A stretch of DNA of 64,000 nt, from assembly GCF_033807535.1 (NCBI RefSeq), contig NZ_CP136856.1, positions 546,001 to 610,000 on the forward strand, written 5' to 3'. The notes under the pieces were generated by a model that was not told the origin of the DNA, searched no databases, and saw nothing but the letters and a program-made list of their open reading frames with translations. Origin of the DNA: Oceanisphaera sp. IT1-181 (GTDB lineage Bacteria > Pseudomonadota > Gammaproteobacteria > Enterobacterales > Aeromonadaceae). The position numbers and the translations under genes are program-made. This document shows positions 42,322 through 51,433 of the stretch, piece by piece (positions within the stretch are counted from its first letter, which is position 1; every line of letters begins with the position of its first letter).

Positions 42322-43185
42322 ATGCAACAGCTTATGGCGCGCATGACGGCCGATCGGCAAATACTGGCCATTTTATTGCTGATCCTCGGCAACTTAACCA
42401 TCTCTTTTGGCGATGTGGTGGTGAAGCTGCTGGGCCAAACCCAAGTCACGCCTTATCAATATATAGCGCTGCGTTTTTTGATGACTTCCTTATTGTTACT
42501 GCCTTTTTGGTTGCGTTTAGCCCCCGAGAAAAAAGGCTGGGGCCAATGGAAAGTGCATCTGATCCGCGGTCATTTATTATTGTTCGGCTCTATTTGCGTG
42601 TTTATCAGCTTAATGTATTTACCCTTGGCCACCGCCAATGCGGTGTTTTATGCAGCTCCCTTAATGACACTGCCGCTGGCGGCCTTGCTCAGTAAAGAGA
42701 AGGTGCGACCCGCTGCTTATGGGGTGAGTTTGCTGGGGTTTGGCGGCATATTATTAGTGCTTAATCCGGGCCAATGGCACTGGGCAGGCTGGTTGGCCTT
42801 GTTTACGGCGTTCTCGATGGCTGCCAGTAATGTGCTAGTGCGCCGTTTACCTCAAGGGCGCTCGGTACTGGCGACCTTATTTTTAACCCAAGCCTTAGCA
42901 ATACCGGTGGGCTTTGCCTTGGCCATTCCCGGCTGGCAGCCGTTAAACGGTGAGATTTGGTTGCTGCTAATCGGCATCAGCTTAATTGGCATCGTCTATC
43001 AGGGGGCTTGTATCTTGGCCTACGCCATGGCCGATGCCAGTAAAATTGCCGCCAGTGAATACTCAGGTCTGCTGTTTGTCACCGTCATGGGCATGCTGAT
43101 GTTTAACGAATTCCCCGCACTGCACGTCTATCTGGGCGCGGCCGTGGTGATCATTGCTATCGGACTGCAAAGAAAATTGAAATAG
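42322..43185 (+). CDS. DMT-family (EamA) transporter
   Basis: Inner-membrane permease of the drug/metabolite superfamily. The 287 residues have ten hydrophobic helices in two EamA repeats. LTISFGDVVVKLLG and YIALRFLMTSLLLLPFW mark the first half; GWLALFTAFSMAASNVLVRR starts the second. The sequence type is close to RarD/YdcZ-unrelated S-adenosylmethionine or amino-acid exporter-like DMTs, but substrate cannot be inferred. I use ATG 42322 (MQQLMARMTADRQ), with GAGAAATACC upstream; an ATG at 42259 would add a Leu/Ser-rich leader. Confidence 0.8.
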   Translation: MQQLMARMTADRQILAILLLILGNLTISFGDVVVKLLGQTQVTPYQYIALRFLMTSLLLLPFWLRLAPEKKGWGQWKVHLIRGHLLLFGSICVFISLMYLPLATANAVFYAAPLMTLPLAALLSKEKVRPAAYGVSLLGFGGILLVLNPGQWHWAGWLALFTAFSMAASNVLVRRLPQGRSVLATLFLTQALAIPVGFALAIPGWQPLNGEIWLLLIGISLIGIVYQGACILAYAMADASKIAASEYSGLLFVTVMGMLMFNEFPALHVYLGAAVVIIAIGLQRKLK

Positions 43186-43196
43186 CTCATAGCGTT

Positions 43197-43320
43197 CAGC
43201 GCCGAGCGCCCGGCGCCAAGCTAGATAAAAGAGACGCTACTCGTCCTATCTCAGCTTTTTTGAAAGCCATTCCGCTGCGCTGAATTTCGCAGCTGAAGCA
43301 GTGGCTACAAAATACAATGC
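43197..43320. repeat. family F element plus a minus-strand GTAG-REP
   Basis: CAGCGCCGAGCGCCCGGCGC then CAAGCT follows the DMT stop. Further on, TTCGCAGCTGAAGCAGTGG followed by CTAC (43305-43308) is a minus-strand member of the GTAG family, similar to the copies around the autotransporter gene. The rest of the 304-base gap is the rpsF leader. Confidence 0.55.
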
Positions 43321-43434
43321 CTGTATTGAGCTGGGCGCTTAATGCGCGGCGCTGTCTTTTTAAGCTTTCCTTTAGCCTCTTTATCCTTTACACTCCGCCT
43401 CCTTAAAATCAGTCGTTTTAGCTATAAGTTCCTT

Positions 43435-43468
43435 GCCTCCGATGGTGTGACTGAGCCCGCGAAGAGGC
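43435..43468 (+). promoter_or_regulatory. rpsF leader hairpin, S6:S18-binding candidate
   Basis: GCCTC at 43435-43439 pairs with GAGGC at 43464-43468, enclosing CCGATGG and CCCGCG. Many bacteria have a hairpin with exposed CCG upstream of rpsF that binds the bS6:bS18 complex for autoregulation. The layout here fits, but the fold was only checked by eye. Confidence 0.4.
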
Positions 43469-43489
43469 TATACCCGTAAGGAGCAATCC

Positions 43490-43858
43490 ATGCGTCACTA
43501 CGAAATCGTATTTATGGTTCACCCTGATCAGAGTGAACAAGTTCCAGGCATGATTGAGCGTTATACCGCTGCAATCACTACTTCAGGCGGTCAAGTTCAC
43601 CGCATGGAAGACTGGGGCCGTCGCCAGTTAGCTTACCCAATCAACAAGCTGCACAAAGCACACTATGTTCTGATGAACGTAGAAGCTGACCAAGCTGTGA
43701 TTGATGAGCTGGAAACTAACTTCCGCTTCAACGATGCGGTACTGCGTAACATGGTTATGCGTACTAAGAATGCCGTTACTGAGCCTTCTGAAATGGCAAA
43801 AGCCAGAGAAGAACGCCCACGTCGCGACGACGCTCGTGCAGAAGCATCTGCTGAGTAA
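43490..43858 (+). CDS. rpsF: 30S ribosomal protein bS6
   Basis: Small-subunit platform protein that binds as a heterodimer with bS18. The 122 residues contain MRHYEIVFMVHPDQSEQV, RMEDWGRRQLAYPINKLHKA and FRFNDAVLRNMVMRT. The C-terminal tail is acidic/basic, as in E. coli, where RimK adds glutamates. GTAAGGAGCAATCC gives a strong ribosome site. rpsR follows after 28 bases. Confidence 0.97.
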   Translation: MRHYEIVFMVHPDQSEQVPGMIERYTAAITTSGGQVHRMEDWGRRQLAYPINKLHKAHYVLMNVEADQAVIDELETNFRFNDAVLRNMVMRTKNAVTEPSEMAKAREERPRRDDARAEASAE

Positions 43859-43886
43859 TTCACGTTTAAGCTGAGGAATTAGAATC

Positions 43887-44114
43887 ATGGCAAGTTTTTT
43901 CCGTCGTCGTAAGTTCTGTCGTTTCACCGCTGACGGTGTTACTGAGATAGATTACAAAGACATCGCAACTTTGAAGAACTATGTTACCGAGTCCGGTAAA
44001 ATTGTACCGAGCCGTATCACTGGTACCCGCGCTAAGTTTCAGCGTCAGTTGGCTCGCGCAATCAAACGCGCTCGTTACCTGGCCCTGCTGCCTTACACCG
44101 ATCTGCACAAGTAA
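43887..44114 (+). CDS. rpsR: 30S ribosomal protein bS18
   Basis: Binds bS6 and 16S rRNA in the platform. The 75 residues (FFRRRKFCRFTADGV ... GTRAKFQRQLARAIKRARYLALLPYTD) are the full family length. In E. coli the order is rpsF-priB-rpsR-rplI; here priB is absent, with only 28 non-coding bases between rpsF and rpsR. Confidence 0.97.
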   Translation: MASFFRRRKFCRFTADGVTEIDYKDIATLKNYVTESGKIVPSRITGTRAKFQRQLARAIKRARYLALLPYTDLHK

Positions 44115-44152
44115 GCAGCGGCCTAACTCTTTTATTTTTTTGAGGAAAGGTA

Positions 44153-44602
44153 ATGCAAGTTATTCTTCTTGATAAAATCGCCAGACTTGGCGGCCTGGGC
44201 GACCAGGTAACCGTTAAATCCGGTTATGCTCGTAACTTTTTGCTGCCACAAGGCAAAGCTGTATTAGCCACCAAAGACAACGTAGCGACTTTCGAAACTC
44301 GCCGCGCTGAATTGGAAGCGAAATTAGCTGAGCAATTGGCTGCTGCACAAGCCCGTGCCGATCAGTTATCTGGTTTGGAAAACGTGGTAATTGCATCTAA
44401 GTCAGGTGACGAAGGCAAATTGTTTGGTTCTATCGGTGCTCGTGATGTGGCTGATGCCATCACGGCTGCTGGTATTGAAGTGAACAAGAGCCAAGTACGT
44501 CTGTCTGACGGCGTACTGCGCAACACTGGTGAATTTGAAGTGGGTGTGCAGCTGCACGCCGACGTTAAAGCTACCGTGAAAATTCAGGTAGTTGCTGCCT
44601 AA
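44153..44602 (+). CDS. rplI: 50S ribosomal protein bL9
   Basis: Large-subunit protein with two globular domains joined by a long helix. The 149 residues begin MQVILLDKIARLGGLGDQV and SGYARNFLLPQGKAV (N domain). The helix is about residues 41-75, and the C domain has GSIGARDVADAI and LSDGVLRNTGEFEV. TGAGGAAAGGTA precedes the ATG. It ends the rpsF-rpsR-rplI operon and is followed by a terminator. Confidence 0.97.
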   Translation: MQVILLDKIARLGGLGDQVTVKSGYARNFLLPQGKAVLATKDNVATFETRRAELEAKLAEQLAAAQARADQLSGLENVVIASKSGDEGKLFGSIGARDVADAITAAGIEVNKSQVRLSDGVLRNTGEFEVGVQLHADVKATVKIQVVAA

Positions 44603-44617
44603 GTTTTGCCGCTCGTT

Positions 44618-44648
44618 AAAAAAGCCCGCGCTTGTCGCGGGTTTTTTA
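44618..44648 (+). terminator. terminator after rplI
   Basis: AAAAAAGCCCGCG-CTTGT-CGCGGGTTTTTT. Confidence 0.92.
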
Positions 44649-44697
44649 TTGCCTGCAATAAGGCTAGAGTAGGGGCAGGCCTTTAGGGAGAGACTAC

Positions 44698-45435
44698 ATG
44701 GCAGACTGGACAACCGGTATTGTTAAAGCACGCACGCAATGGACCGACACCTTATTCTCAATCGTGGTGGAAGCGGACGTAGCGCCCTTTCAAGCAGGGC
44801 AATTTACCAAATTAGCTTGGCACAGCGCCGATAAAAAAATCGCGCGCGCTTATTCTTACGTTAATGCCCCCGGCCAAGATTGTGAATTCTATGTCATTAC
44901 CATTCCCAATGGACAGTTAACACCGTATTTAGCCGGTCTTCAGGTGGGCGACGAGTTATTGGTCGAGCACTCGGCGGCGGGGTTTTTAACGCTGGATGAA
45001 GTACCAGCAGGCCGAGACCTGTGGCTGATGGCGACCGGCACCGGCGTGGGGCCTTTTGTGTCCATGCTCGCGGAAGGTAGTTGCTGGCAGCGCTTTGCTA
45101 ACATAGTGCTGGTGCATGGTGTACGCTTGGGCGACGAGCTGGGTTATCAACAGCGTATTATTGAATTAACTCAATATCAGCCTAATTTTCACTATGTGCC
45201 TTTTGTCTCCCGCGAGCAAATAAGCGATGCGGAGCCTGGCCGTATTACTACTGGGATTACCAATGGCCGCTTAGAAAAAAGAGTGGGGCTAGAATTTAGC
45301 GCCGAGCACAGCCGAGTATTGATCTGCGGTAATCCGCAAATGGTGCGTGACACATTGGGTGAGCTAAAACTTAAAGGCTTACAAAAGCACTTGCGGCGCA
45401 AGCCCGGCCAAGTGCTAATGGAAAATTATTGGTAA
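44698..45435 (+). CDS. fpr: ferredoxin/flavodoxin-NADP+ reductase Fpr
   Basis: FAD enzyme that exchanges electrons between NADP(H) and ferredoxin or flavodoxin, feeding Fe-S repair, radical-SAM enzymes and oxidative defence. The 245 residues have the FAD-binding RAYSYVNAPG (R-x-Y-S type motif near residue 50), the NADP-binding LWLMATGTGVGPFVSML, VHGVRLGDELGYQ, and LICGNPQMVRD. The C-terminal VLMENYW ends in Trp, as in bacterial subclass I Fpr, where this residue stacks on FAD. ATG 44698 follows AGGGAGAGACTAC. Confidence 0.94.
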   Translation: MADWTTGIVKARTQWTDTLFSIVVEADVAPFQAGQFTKLAWHSADKKIARAYSYVNAPGQDCEFYVITIPNGQLTPYLAGLQVGDELLVEHSAAGFLTLDEVPAGRDLWLMATGTGVGPFVSMLAEGSCWQRFANIVLVHGVRLGDELGYQQRIIELTQYQPNFHYVPFVSREQISDAEPGRITTGITNGRLEKRVGLEFSAEHSRVLICGNPQMVRDTLGELKLKGLQKHLRRKPGQVLMENYW

Positions 45436-45445
45436 GTTTGAAGTG

Positions 45446-45522
45446 ACCGTAAGGTGTGAGGGTAAATGGTGAGGCGTTAGGTCTGAGACAACGCCTCACT
45501 CCTCACGCTTTACGCCTCACGA
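45446..45522. repeat. inverted intergenic repeat (family C) after fpr
   Basis: GGTGTGAGGGTAAATGGTGAGGCG on the left and CGCCTCACTCCTCACG...CGCCTCAC on the right form a long imperfect hairpin between convergent fpr and the small membrane protein gene. Confidence 0.65.
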
Positions 45523-45524
45523 GA

Positions 45525-45692
45525 TTAACGCGTTACATAAATCATTAGGCTCATAAAGGCGGCTAAGCCCCAACCTAAGCCAATAATCCAATAAAAACCC
45601 CGCGCGCCCTGTTTCAGAGGAATGTGGTTATAAAATAAGAACAGCGACCACAATAAAGCGGGCAACAGCGGTAATAAAAAGAGTCGAGCCAT
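45525..45692 (-). CDS. small two-helix membrane protein of unknown function
   Basis: A 55-residue protein with two hydrophobic segments, LFLLPLLPALLWSLFLFY (about 4-21) and GFYWIIGLGWGLAAFMSLMIYV (about 32-53, shown here in outline), joined by a basic loop HIPLKQGARG. I start at the ATG at 45690-45692 (MARLFLLPL) because AAGGACTCTGCC on the minus strand is a good ribosome site. A longer frame to 45785 has a basic, atypical leader. I do not recognise a named family. It faces convergent fpr and is divergent from the quinone oxidoreductase gene. Confidence 0.65.
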   Translation of the reverse strand: MARLFLLPLLPALLWSLFLFYNHIPLKQGARGFYWIIGLGWGLAAFMSLMIYVTR

Positions 45693-45968
45693 GGCAGAGT
45701 CCTTCTTTGAGCGTGAACGCGCATTCGATAATAACAGTCTTATTTGAGCACTGTAGCTTATATACTCTCCCTTATGCACCCGCATTAAGGGAGCGTCTTA
45801 CCCTTGGTGCATTACTCTTGGCGCTTAACAAGTAAACTTATCACTCTTATCAAACAAACAAATAAACAAGTATGCGGCACAATCGGTTCCTTATGGTGTG
45901 GGAGCTGGGAGTGACATGTTAGGTTACGAGCCGAGTCTCGTGGATGGTGAATAAACAAGGAATAGCAC

Positions 45969-46901
45969 ATGAAGCAGTTGATGATTAAGGCGTTTGGTGA
46001 TGCTAGCCAGCTAGGTTTAGTAGCGCGCGAACCCGCGCCGCTGGCCACCAATGAAATTCGCGTGAAAATGCATTTTGCGGGTGTAAACCCCGTCGACGCT
46101 AAAACCCGTGCCGGTCTTGGCTGGGGAGCCGAGGCCATTAAAGACCAGCTGCCTTGGGCACCGGGCTTAGAAGTGATGGGCACTGTGTTGGAGCTGGGCG
46201 CCGAAGTCAGCATTTATCACATTGGCGACCGCGTATTTGGCTTACTGGGCGGTGGCGGCTATAGCGAACAGTTAGTGGTGCCGGCCAATGCCTTGCTACG
46301 AGTGCCCAGAGCCGTGAGTGATGAAACTGCAGCAGGTTTATCGTTAGCGGGTATTACTGCTTGGCAAGGGCTTACCGAGCACGGCGGCCTTAAAGCCGGT
46401 GAGCGAGTATTAATTTCGGCCGCTGCTGGCGGTGTGGGACATTTGGCAGTGCAGTTAGCCAAAGACTTAGGCGCCACCGTTATCGCACTGGCCTCTCCCT
46501 ATAACCATGAGTTTTTACGCAGCTTAGGTGCGGATCAAGTGTTGGATTATCGCGAGGCTGCGCAATTGGCGGCACTGGCACCGGTCGATTTATTACTGGA
46601 TCTGGTGGGTGGCGAGTCCGGTCTTAGCCTGTTATCTCAGGTTAATAAAGGGGGGCGAGTCGTGACCGTGCCCACCAATACCGCCGATCAAGTGATTGCT
46701 GCAGCTCAAGCTCTGGGCCTAAGTGCCACCGGCATGCTCAAGCACAATGACAACCAACAACTGGCTAAGTTAATGCAGGCGGTAGTCGAGCAGCGACTGC
46801 GGGTTGAAATCAGTCATGTTTATCCGCTCGCTGAGGGTGAATTAGCGCATCGCCAGATTGAAACGGGCCATACGCGCGGTAAAATCTTGCTACAAGGTTA
46901 A
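45969..46901 (+). CDS. NADPH:quinone oxidoreductase-like MDR-family dehydrogenase
   Basis: Medium-chain reductase of the zinc-free quinone-reductase/zeta-crystallin type. The 310 residues have the GroES-like half with MHFAGVNPVDAKTRAGLG, APGLEVMGTVLELGAEV and GDRVFGLLGGGGYSEQ, then the Rossmann half with LISAAAGGVGHLAVQLAKDLGA as nucleotide-binding loop (an AxxGxxG pattern). No zinc-binding Cys/His set is present. Substrate unknown; homologues reduce quinones or enones. AAGGAATAGCAC precedes the ATG. Probably monocistronic. Confidence 0.85.
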   Translation: MKQLMIKAFGDASQLGLVAREPAPLATNEIRVKMHFAGVNPVDAKTRAGLGWGAEAIKDQLPWAPGLEVMGTVLELGAEVSIYHIGDRVFGLLGGGGYSEQLVVPANALLRVPRAVSDETAAGLSLAGITAWQGLTEHGGLKAGERVLISAAAGGVGHLAVQLAKDLGATVIALASPYNHEFLRSLGADQVLDYREAAQLAALAPVDLLLDLVGGESGLSLLSQVNKGGRVVTVPTNTADQVIAAAQALGLSATGMLKHNDNQQLAKLMQAVVEQRLRVEISHVYPLAEGELAHRQIETGHTRGKILLQG

Positions 46902-46950
46902 TTTTGACTTGCGGCTTTCAACATCTCGGCCTTTAACATAAGGAAACCCC

Positions 46951-49761
46951 ATGAAGTTTTGGTCTCTGTTATTGCTCTTAAGCCCCATGTTTGTCTCGGC
47001 TGCCCCCACATTAGTGCAGCAAGTCGAGAAATCAAAAGATGGCTTAGTGATCCCCTATCAAATGTATCAATTGGATAATGGACTCACCCTGCTGCTCAAT
47101 ACCGATAAGTCGGATCCCTTGGTGCATGTGGAGATGACCTACCACGTGGGTTCGGCGCGGGAAGAGCCAGAGCAAACCGGCTTTGCGCACTTTTTTGAGC
47201 ACATGATGTTTCAAGGCTCCAAGCACGTGGGTGATCAAGAGCACTTTCGTCTGATCAACGAAGCCGGTGGCAGCATGAATGGCAGCACCAACCAAGACAG
47301 AACCAATTACTATCAAACGGTTCCCGCCAATCACTTAGAAAAAGTGTTGTGGCTAGAAGCGGATCGCATGGGTTTTTTACTCGAAGCGGTAAGTCAGCAT
47401 AAGTTTGAAATTCAGCGAGATACGGTGAAAAACGAACGCGCCCAGCGCATCGATAATCAGCCTTATGGTTTGGTGGGCGAGCGCATGGGCGAGTTACTTT
47501 ATCCCCGCGACCATCCTTATAGCTGGCAGCCGATTGGCTATGTGGAAGATTTAGACCGCGTTAATGTGGATCACCTAAAGGCGTTCTTCAGCCGCTGGTA
47601 TGGCCCTAATAATGCCACCTTAGTGATCAGTGGTGATTTCGATACCGAGCAAACGCTCGCTTGGGTCGATAAATATTTTGGTAGCATTCCCCAAGGCCCC
47701 AAGGTGAGCTCGGCCAAGCCACAACCGGCCAAACTTGAGGGCAATCGCTATCAAACCTTAGTGGATACACGTATTCGCATGCCGATGCTGTATCTGTCTT
47801 ATCCCACCGTATGGTTGGGCCACGAGGACGAAGCGGCGCTGGATGTGCTGGCCAATGTGTTGGGCGGCGGCAAAAGCTCGCTGTTATACCAAGAGCTGGT
47901 TGAAACCGGCAAAGCGGTGAGCGCCGGTGCTAGTCATTATTGTGGCGAGCTGGCTTGCACCTTAAGCGTGTGGGCGTACAGCAACCCGTCAAAAGACGGC
48001 TCTTTAGTGCCACTTAAAGCAGACATTGAGCTGATCATTGGCCAATTGAGCGAGCGGGGCATTAAAAAATCTGACGTAGATAAAGCGGTAACCGAATTGC
48101 GCGCCAATCTGATTTTAGGGCTCGACAGTACCAGAGGTAAGTCTCGGCAACTGGCGAGCGGTCAGGTGTTAAAAGGAGATCCTTTGTTTGCCATTAATGC
48201 GTGGCGTCAGTTAGCCAGCACCACGCCAGAGCAGGTGAGCGCTGTGTATGAGCAGTATTTACATAGTAAGCCGCTGGCGGCCTTGAGCGTGGTACCCAAA
48301 GAGCACCTTGATTGGCAAGCCGCCGAGCCAAACTATGAAACGCCTAAGCGGGATTTACCTAATGCAGACCAGACTCCACAGACGGATTTCGTGGCGCGCG
48401 AAGTGAAAGACGATTTTGATCGCAGCAAAATGCCCGCCGCCGGCGAGCCCGTCACCATTAAAGTACCTGAGTTATGGCAAGCTAAGCTTGGCAATAATAT
48501 TCAGCTGCAAGGTACTGTAAATGACGAGATCCCAGCAGTGTCCATTATCATGGCCTTCCCCGGTGGCCAGCGCACAGAAAGCCCTGAGCAAGTTGGCGTG
48601 GCCAGCTTAACGGCCAGTATGATGAACCAAGGCACCAAGAAGCTTAGTTCAGGCGAGTTCAGTGAAGCACTGGAGCGATTGGGGGCGAGTGTCAGTGTTA
48701 GTCACGGTTTTTATACCAACCTCATCAACATCACCACCATGACCGAAACCTTGCCGCAAACGCTGGCGTTAGTTGAAGAGCTGTTATTTGCGCCGGGTTT
48801 TCGCGAGCAAGACTTTGAGAAAGTAAAAGCGCAGACCTTAGAAGGCATGGCACAAAGCCGTCATCAACCTTCTTGGTTAGCGCAACAAGCCTTTCGCCAA
48901 CTCATGTACGGTGAAACCCGCATGGGGCTACCCGATGATGGTCAGGCCGAGTTGGTCGCCGATATTACGCTCGCGCAAGTGCGTGATTATTATCAGCGTT
49001 ATTACAATCCCGCTAACGGCCATGTATTGATTGCCGGCGACTTATCAAAAAGCCAAGCCCAACAAGACTTTGCCTTTTTAACCCAGTGGCAAGGCGAGGC
49101 GCCCGAGATTAGCGCCGTTGAGGTGCAGCCACAGCCTGCCAAGCCGGGTATTTATATCGTTGATGTGCCAGGCGCGGTGCAATCGGTGTTAAGAGTTGGC
49201 CGCCGAGCGTTGCCGCAAGACGCCACCGGGCCCTTCTTTCATGCCAGCTTAATGAACTTTAACTTGGGCGGTAATTTTAATAGCCGCATCAACTTAAACC
49301 TGCGCGAAGACAAGGGCTACACCTATGGTGCCAACTCGTACTTCACCGGTAATCGTGATGCGGGCGTGTTCTTGGTGGCCAGTGATGTGCGCGGTGATGT
49401 AACGGCTGACGCCATTAAAAACATCTTGCAAGAGTTTGAGCAGTTTAAGAAAGAGGGCCCCAGTGATGCGGAGCTGGCGTATTTACGCAGCAGCTACTCG
49501 CAGCAAGACGCTTTGTCTTACGAAACATTAGGCGACAAAGCCGGTTTCTTATTACAGCTGGCGATGATGAAATTGTCACCGGACTACTTGGCCAAGCAGC
49601 AACAGATAGTGGCCAAGGTAGACAAGGCACAGCTTACTGAGCTGGCCGCACAGTGGCTTGACCCCGCAGAAATGGTAATAGTGGTGGTTGGTGATAAGGC
49701 TAAGCTTGAAAAGTCGCTGAAAGGACTCCATCTACCCTTATACGACTTTACCATTGAGTAA
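46951..49761 (+). CDS. M16-family zinc metallopeptidase (periplasmic or exported)
   Basis: Pitrilysin-type peptidase of 936 residues with an N-terminal signal peptide (MKFWSLLLLLSPMFVSA). The first M16 domain has the inverted zinc motif HFFEH at 80-84 with distal Glu162 in VKNERAQRID. The second half (from about residue 510) is an inactive paired M16 domain with LREDKGYTYGANSYF near 790, the R/Y substrate-clamp region. Two domains plus signal peptide indicate a periplasmic insulinase-like protease. ATG 46951 follows AAGGAAACCCC. A perfect 14-bp hairpin separates it from gshA. Confidence 0.9.
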   Translation: MKFWSLLLLLSPMFVSAAPTLVQQVEKSKDGLVIPYQMYQLDNGLTLLLNTDKSDPLVHVEMTYHVGSAREEPEQTGFAHFFEHMMFQGSKHVGDQEHFRLINEAGGSMNGSTNQDRTNYYQTVPANHLEKVLWLEADRMGFLLEAVSQHKFEIQRDTVKNERAQRIDNQPYGLVGERMGELLYPRDHPYSWQPIGYVEDLDRVNVDHLKAFFSRWYGPNNATLVISGDFDTEQTLAWVDKYFGSIPQGPKVSSAKPQPAKLEGNRYQTLVDTRIRMPMLYLSYPTVWLGHEDEAALDVLANVLGGGKSSLLYQELVETGKAVSAGASHYCGELACTLSVWAYSNPSKDGSLVPLKADIELIIGQLSERGIKKSDVDKAVTELRANLILGLDSTRGKSRQLASGQVLKGDPLFAINAWRQLASTTPEQVSAVYEQYLHSKPLAALSVVPKEHLDWQAAEPNYETPKRDLPNADQTPQTDFVAREVKDDFDRSKMPAAGEPVTIKVPELWQAKLGNNIQLQGTVNDEIPAVSIIMAFPGGQRTESPEQVGVASLTASMMNQGTKKLSSGEFSEALERLGASVSVSHGFYTNLINITTMTETLPQTLALVEELLFAPGFREQDFEKVKAQTLEGMAQSRHQPSWLAQQAFRQLMYGETRMGLPDDGQAELVADITLAQVRDYYQRYYNPANGHVLIAGDLSKSQAQQDFAFLTQWQGEAPEISAVEVQPQPAKPGIYIVDVPGAVQSVLRVGRRALPQDATGPFFHASLMNFNLGGNFNSRINLNLREDKGYTYGANSYFTGNRDAGVFLVASDVRGDVTADAIKNILQEFEQFKKEGPSDAELAYLRSSYSQQDALSYETLGDKAGFLLQLAMMKLSPDYLAKQQQIVAKVDKAQLTELAAQWLDPAEMVIVVVGDKAKLEKSLKGLHLPLYDFTIE

Positions 49762-49776
49762 CGAGGCCAGACCTCT

Positions 49777-49808
49777 CACGGCCTCAACCACCCTTGGTTG
49801 AGGCCGTG
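49777..49808 (+). promoter_or_regulatory. 14-bp perfect hairpin in the gshA leader
   Basis: CACGGCCTCAACCA (49777-49790), loop CCCT, TGGTTGAGGCCGTG (49795-49808). No T run follows, and the gshA start is only 18 bases downstream. It may be a mRNA 3' end stabiliser for the peptidase gene or a gshA leader control element. Confidence 0.7.
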
Positions 49809-49825
49809 CTAAAGAGTAACTAATT

Positions 49826-51415
49826 ATGACTAAATCAAATATAACACTGGCCGAACGGATTCAAGCTTGGTATCAGCCCCAAAGTTTGCCCACCATAAAA
49901 GGCATTCGTCGCGGCATTGAGCGCGAAAGCTTACGTATTAATCCCGACGGCAACTTAGCACAGAGCCCTCACCCTCAGTCTTTGGGCTCAGCCTTAACTC
50001 ACGGCTACATTACCACCGACTTTTCTGAGTCACAGATGGAGTTTATCACGCCCGTTTCTGATTCTGTGGATGTGCTACTGGCACAGCTGGGCGATGTTCA
50101 CGGCTATGTGATTCGCCACTTAGGCGGCGAACAACTGTGGCCGTTAAGCATGCCTTGTTTGCTAAAAGGCGGCGATGAACCAATCCCCTTAGCCCAATAT
50201 GGCAGCTCTAATACAGGAAGGATGAAAACCTTATATCGCCAAGGCTTGCACCACAGATACGGCAGCCGTATGCAGGTGATTTCGGGCGTGCATTTTAACT
50301 TTTCTATGCCCGATAGTTTTTGGAGTGAATGGCACAACACAGAGGGCACGAATGACTGCTTGCAAGATTTTGTGTCGGATAAGTATTTAGGCCTAGTACG
50401 CAACGTCTATCGTTTTGGCTGGCTAATCCCTTATCTGTTTGGCGCCTCTCCGGCCTTGTGCGGTTCATTTTTAACCGGCACCGACCATAAACTGCCCTTT
50501 GAGCGCTTAGGTAAAGGCACCTTGTATTTACCCTATGCCACTTCGTTGCGCTTATCGGACTTGGGCTACACCAATAATAACCAAGCAGATCTTAATATCT
50601 CCGTCGACAGCTTGGATCAATACGTCTCCTCGCTGCGCCGCGCCATCAATACCCATGCGCCGGAATTTGCCAAAATTGGCGTTAAGGTGGACGGCGAATA
50701 CCGCCAGCTTAACGCCAATGTGCTACAAATTGAAAATGAGCTGTATGCGCCTATCCGTCCTAAGCGCACCGCAGACAGCGGCGAAAAGCCCTCAGATGCG
50801 CTCAATACCCGCGGTATTGAATACATAGAGCTGCGCTCTGTGGATGTAAATCCTTATGCAGCCGTGGGTATAGATGCGCCGCAAGTTCGCTTTCTCGATA
50901 CCTTCTTATTGTGGTGCTTATTAACGCCGTCGGCACCCTTAGAGCAAGATGAAATCGCCCTTAATCGCCGTAATTTTAATAAAGTGGTGCTAGAAGGGCG
51001 CAAGCCTGGTCTGGAATTAGAGCAGTGGGGCGGCGAGTCTTTAAGCTTAACCGCCTTGGGCGAGCAGTATTTTGGTGAGCTGAAAGACGTGGCTGATTTG
51101 CTGGATGCCTGTTGTGGCAAAGGCTGTTATGGCAAGGCTTATCAAACGCACTTGGCCATGATCCAAAATCCTGAGCTAACGCTTTCGGCACGGTTATTGA
51201 GTGAGCTTAAAGCAAGCCAGCAAGATCTCTTGCCCTTTGGCTTGTCTTTGGCGAAACACTATCACGGTCAGCTACAAGAAAGTCGCCCCCGTTATTGGGA
51301 AGACAGTTTCTTCGATGAAGAAGGCACCCGCTCTCTGGCGCGCCAGCGCAAAACTGAGCAATCAGATCTCGTAGACTTCGATACTTTTTTAAAAGACTAC
51401 TTTGCGAAAATCTAA
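49826..51415 (+). CDS. gshA: glutamate-cysteine ligase GshA
   Basis: First enzyme of glutathione synthesis (Glu + Cys + ATP to gamma-glutamylcysteine). The 529 residues (E. coli 518) contain IRRGIERESLRINPDG near 26-41, TDFSESQMEFITPV, the ATP-grasp-like core with HFNFSMPD and TRGIEYIELRSVDVNPY, and a C-terminal helical part. It is the proteobacterial stand-alone GshA class, not the GshAB fusion. ATG 49826 is preceded by AAAGAGTAACTAATT. gshB is not in the window. Confidence 0.96.
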   Translation: MTKSNITLAERIQAWYQPQSLPTIKGIRRGIERESLRINPDGNLAQSPHPQSLGSALTHGYITTDFSESQMEFITPVSDSVDVLLAQLGDVHGYVIRHLGGEQLWPLSMPCLLKGGDEPIPLAQYGSSNTGRMKTLYRQGLHHRYGSRMQVISGVHFNFSMPDSFWSEWHNTEGTNDCLQDFVSDKYLGLVRNVYRFGWLIPYLFGASPALCGSFLTGTDHKLPFERLGKGTLYLPYATSLRLSDLGYTNNNQADLNISVDSLDQYVSSLRRAINTHAPEFAKIGVKVDGEYRQLNANVLQIENELYAPIRPKRTADSGEKPSDALNTRGIEYIELRSVDVNPYAAVGIDAPQVRFLDTFLLWCLLTPSAPLEQDEIALNRRNFNKVVLEGRKPGLELEQWGGESLSLTALGEQYFGELKDVADLLDACCGKGCYGKAYQTHLAMIQNPELTLSARLLSELKASQQDLLPFGLSLAKHYHGQLQESRPRYWEDSFFDEEGTRSLARQRKTEQSDLVDFDTFLKDYFAKI

Positions 51416-51433
51416 AAAGATGATGGGCCTTTC

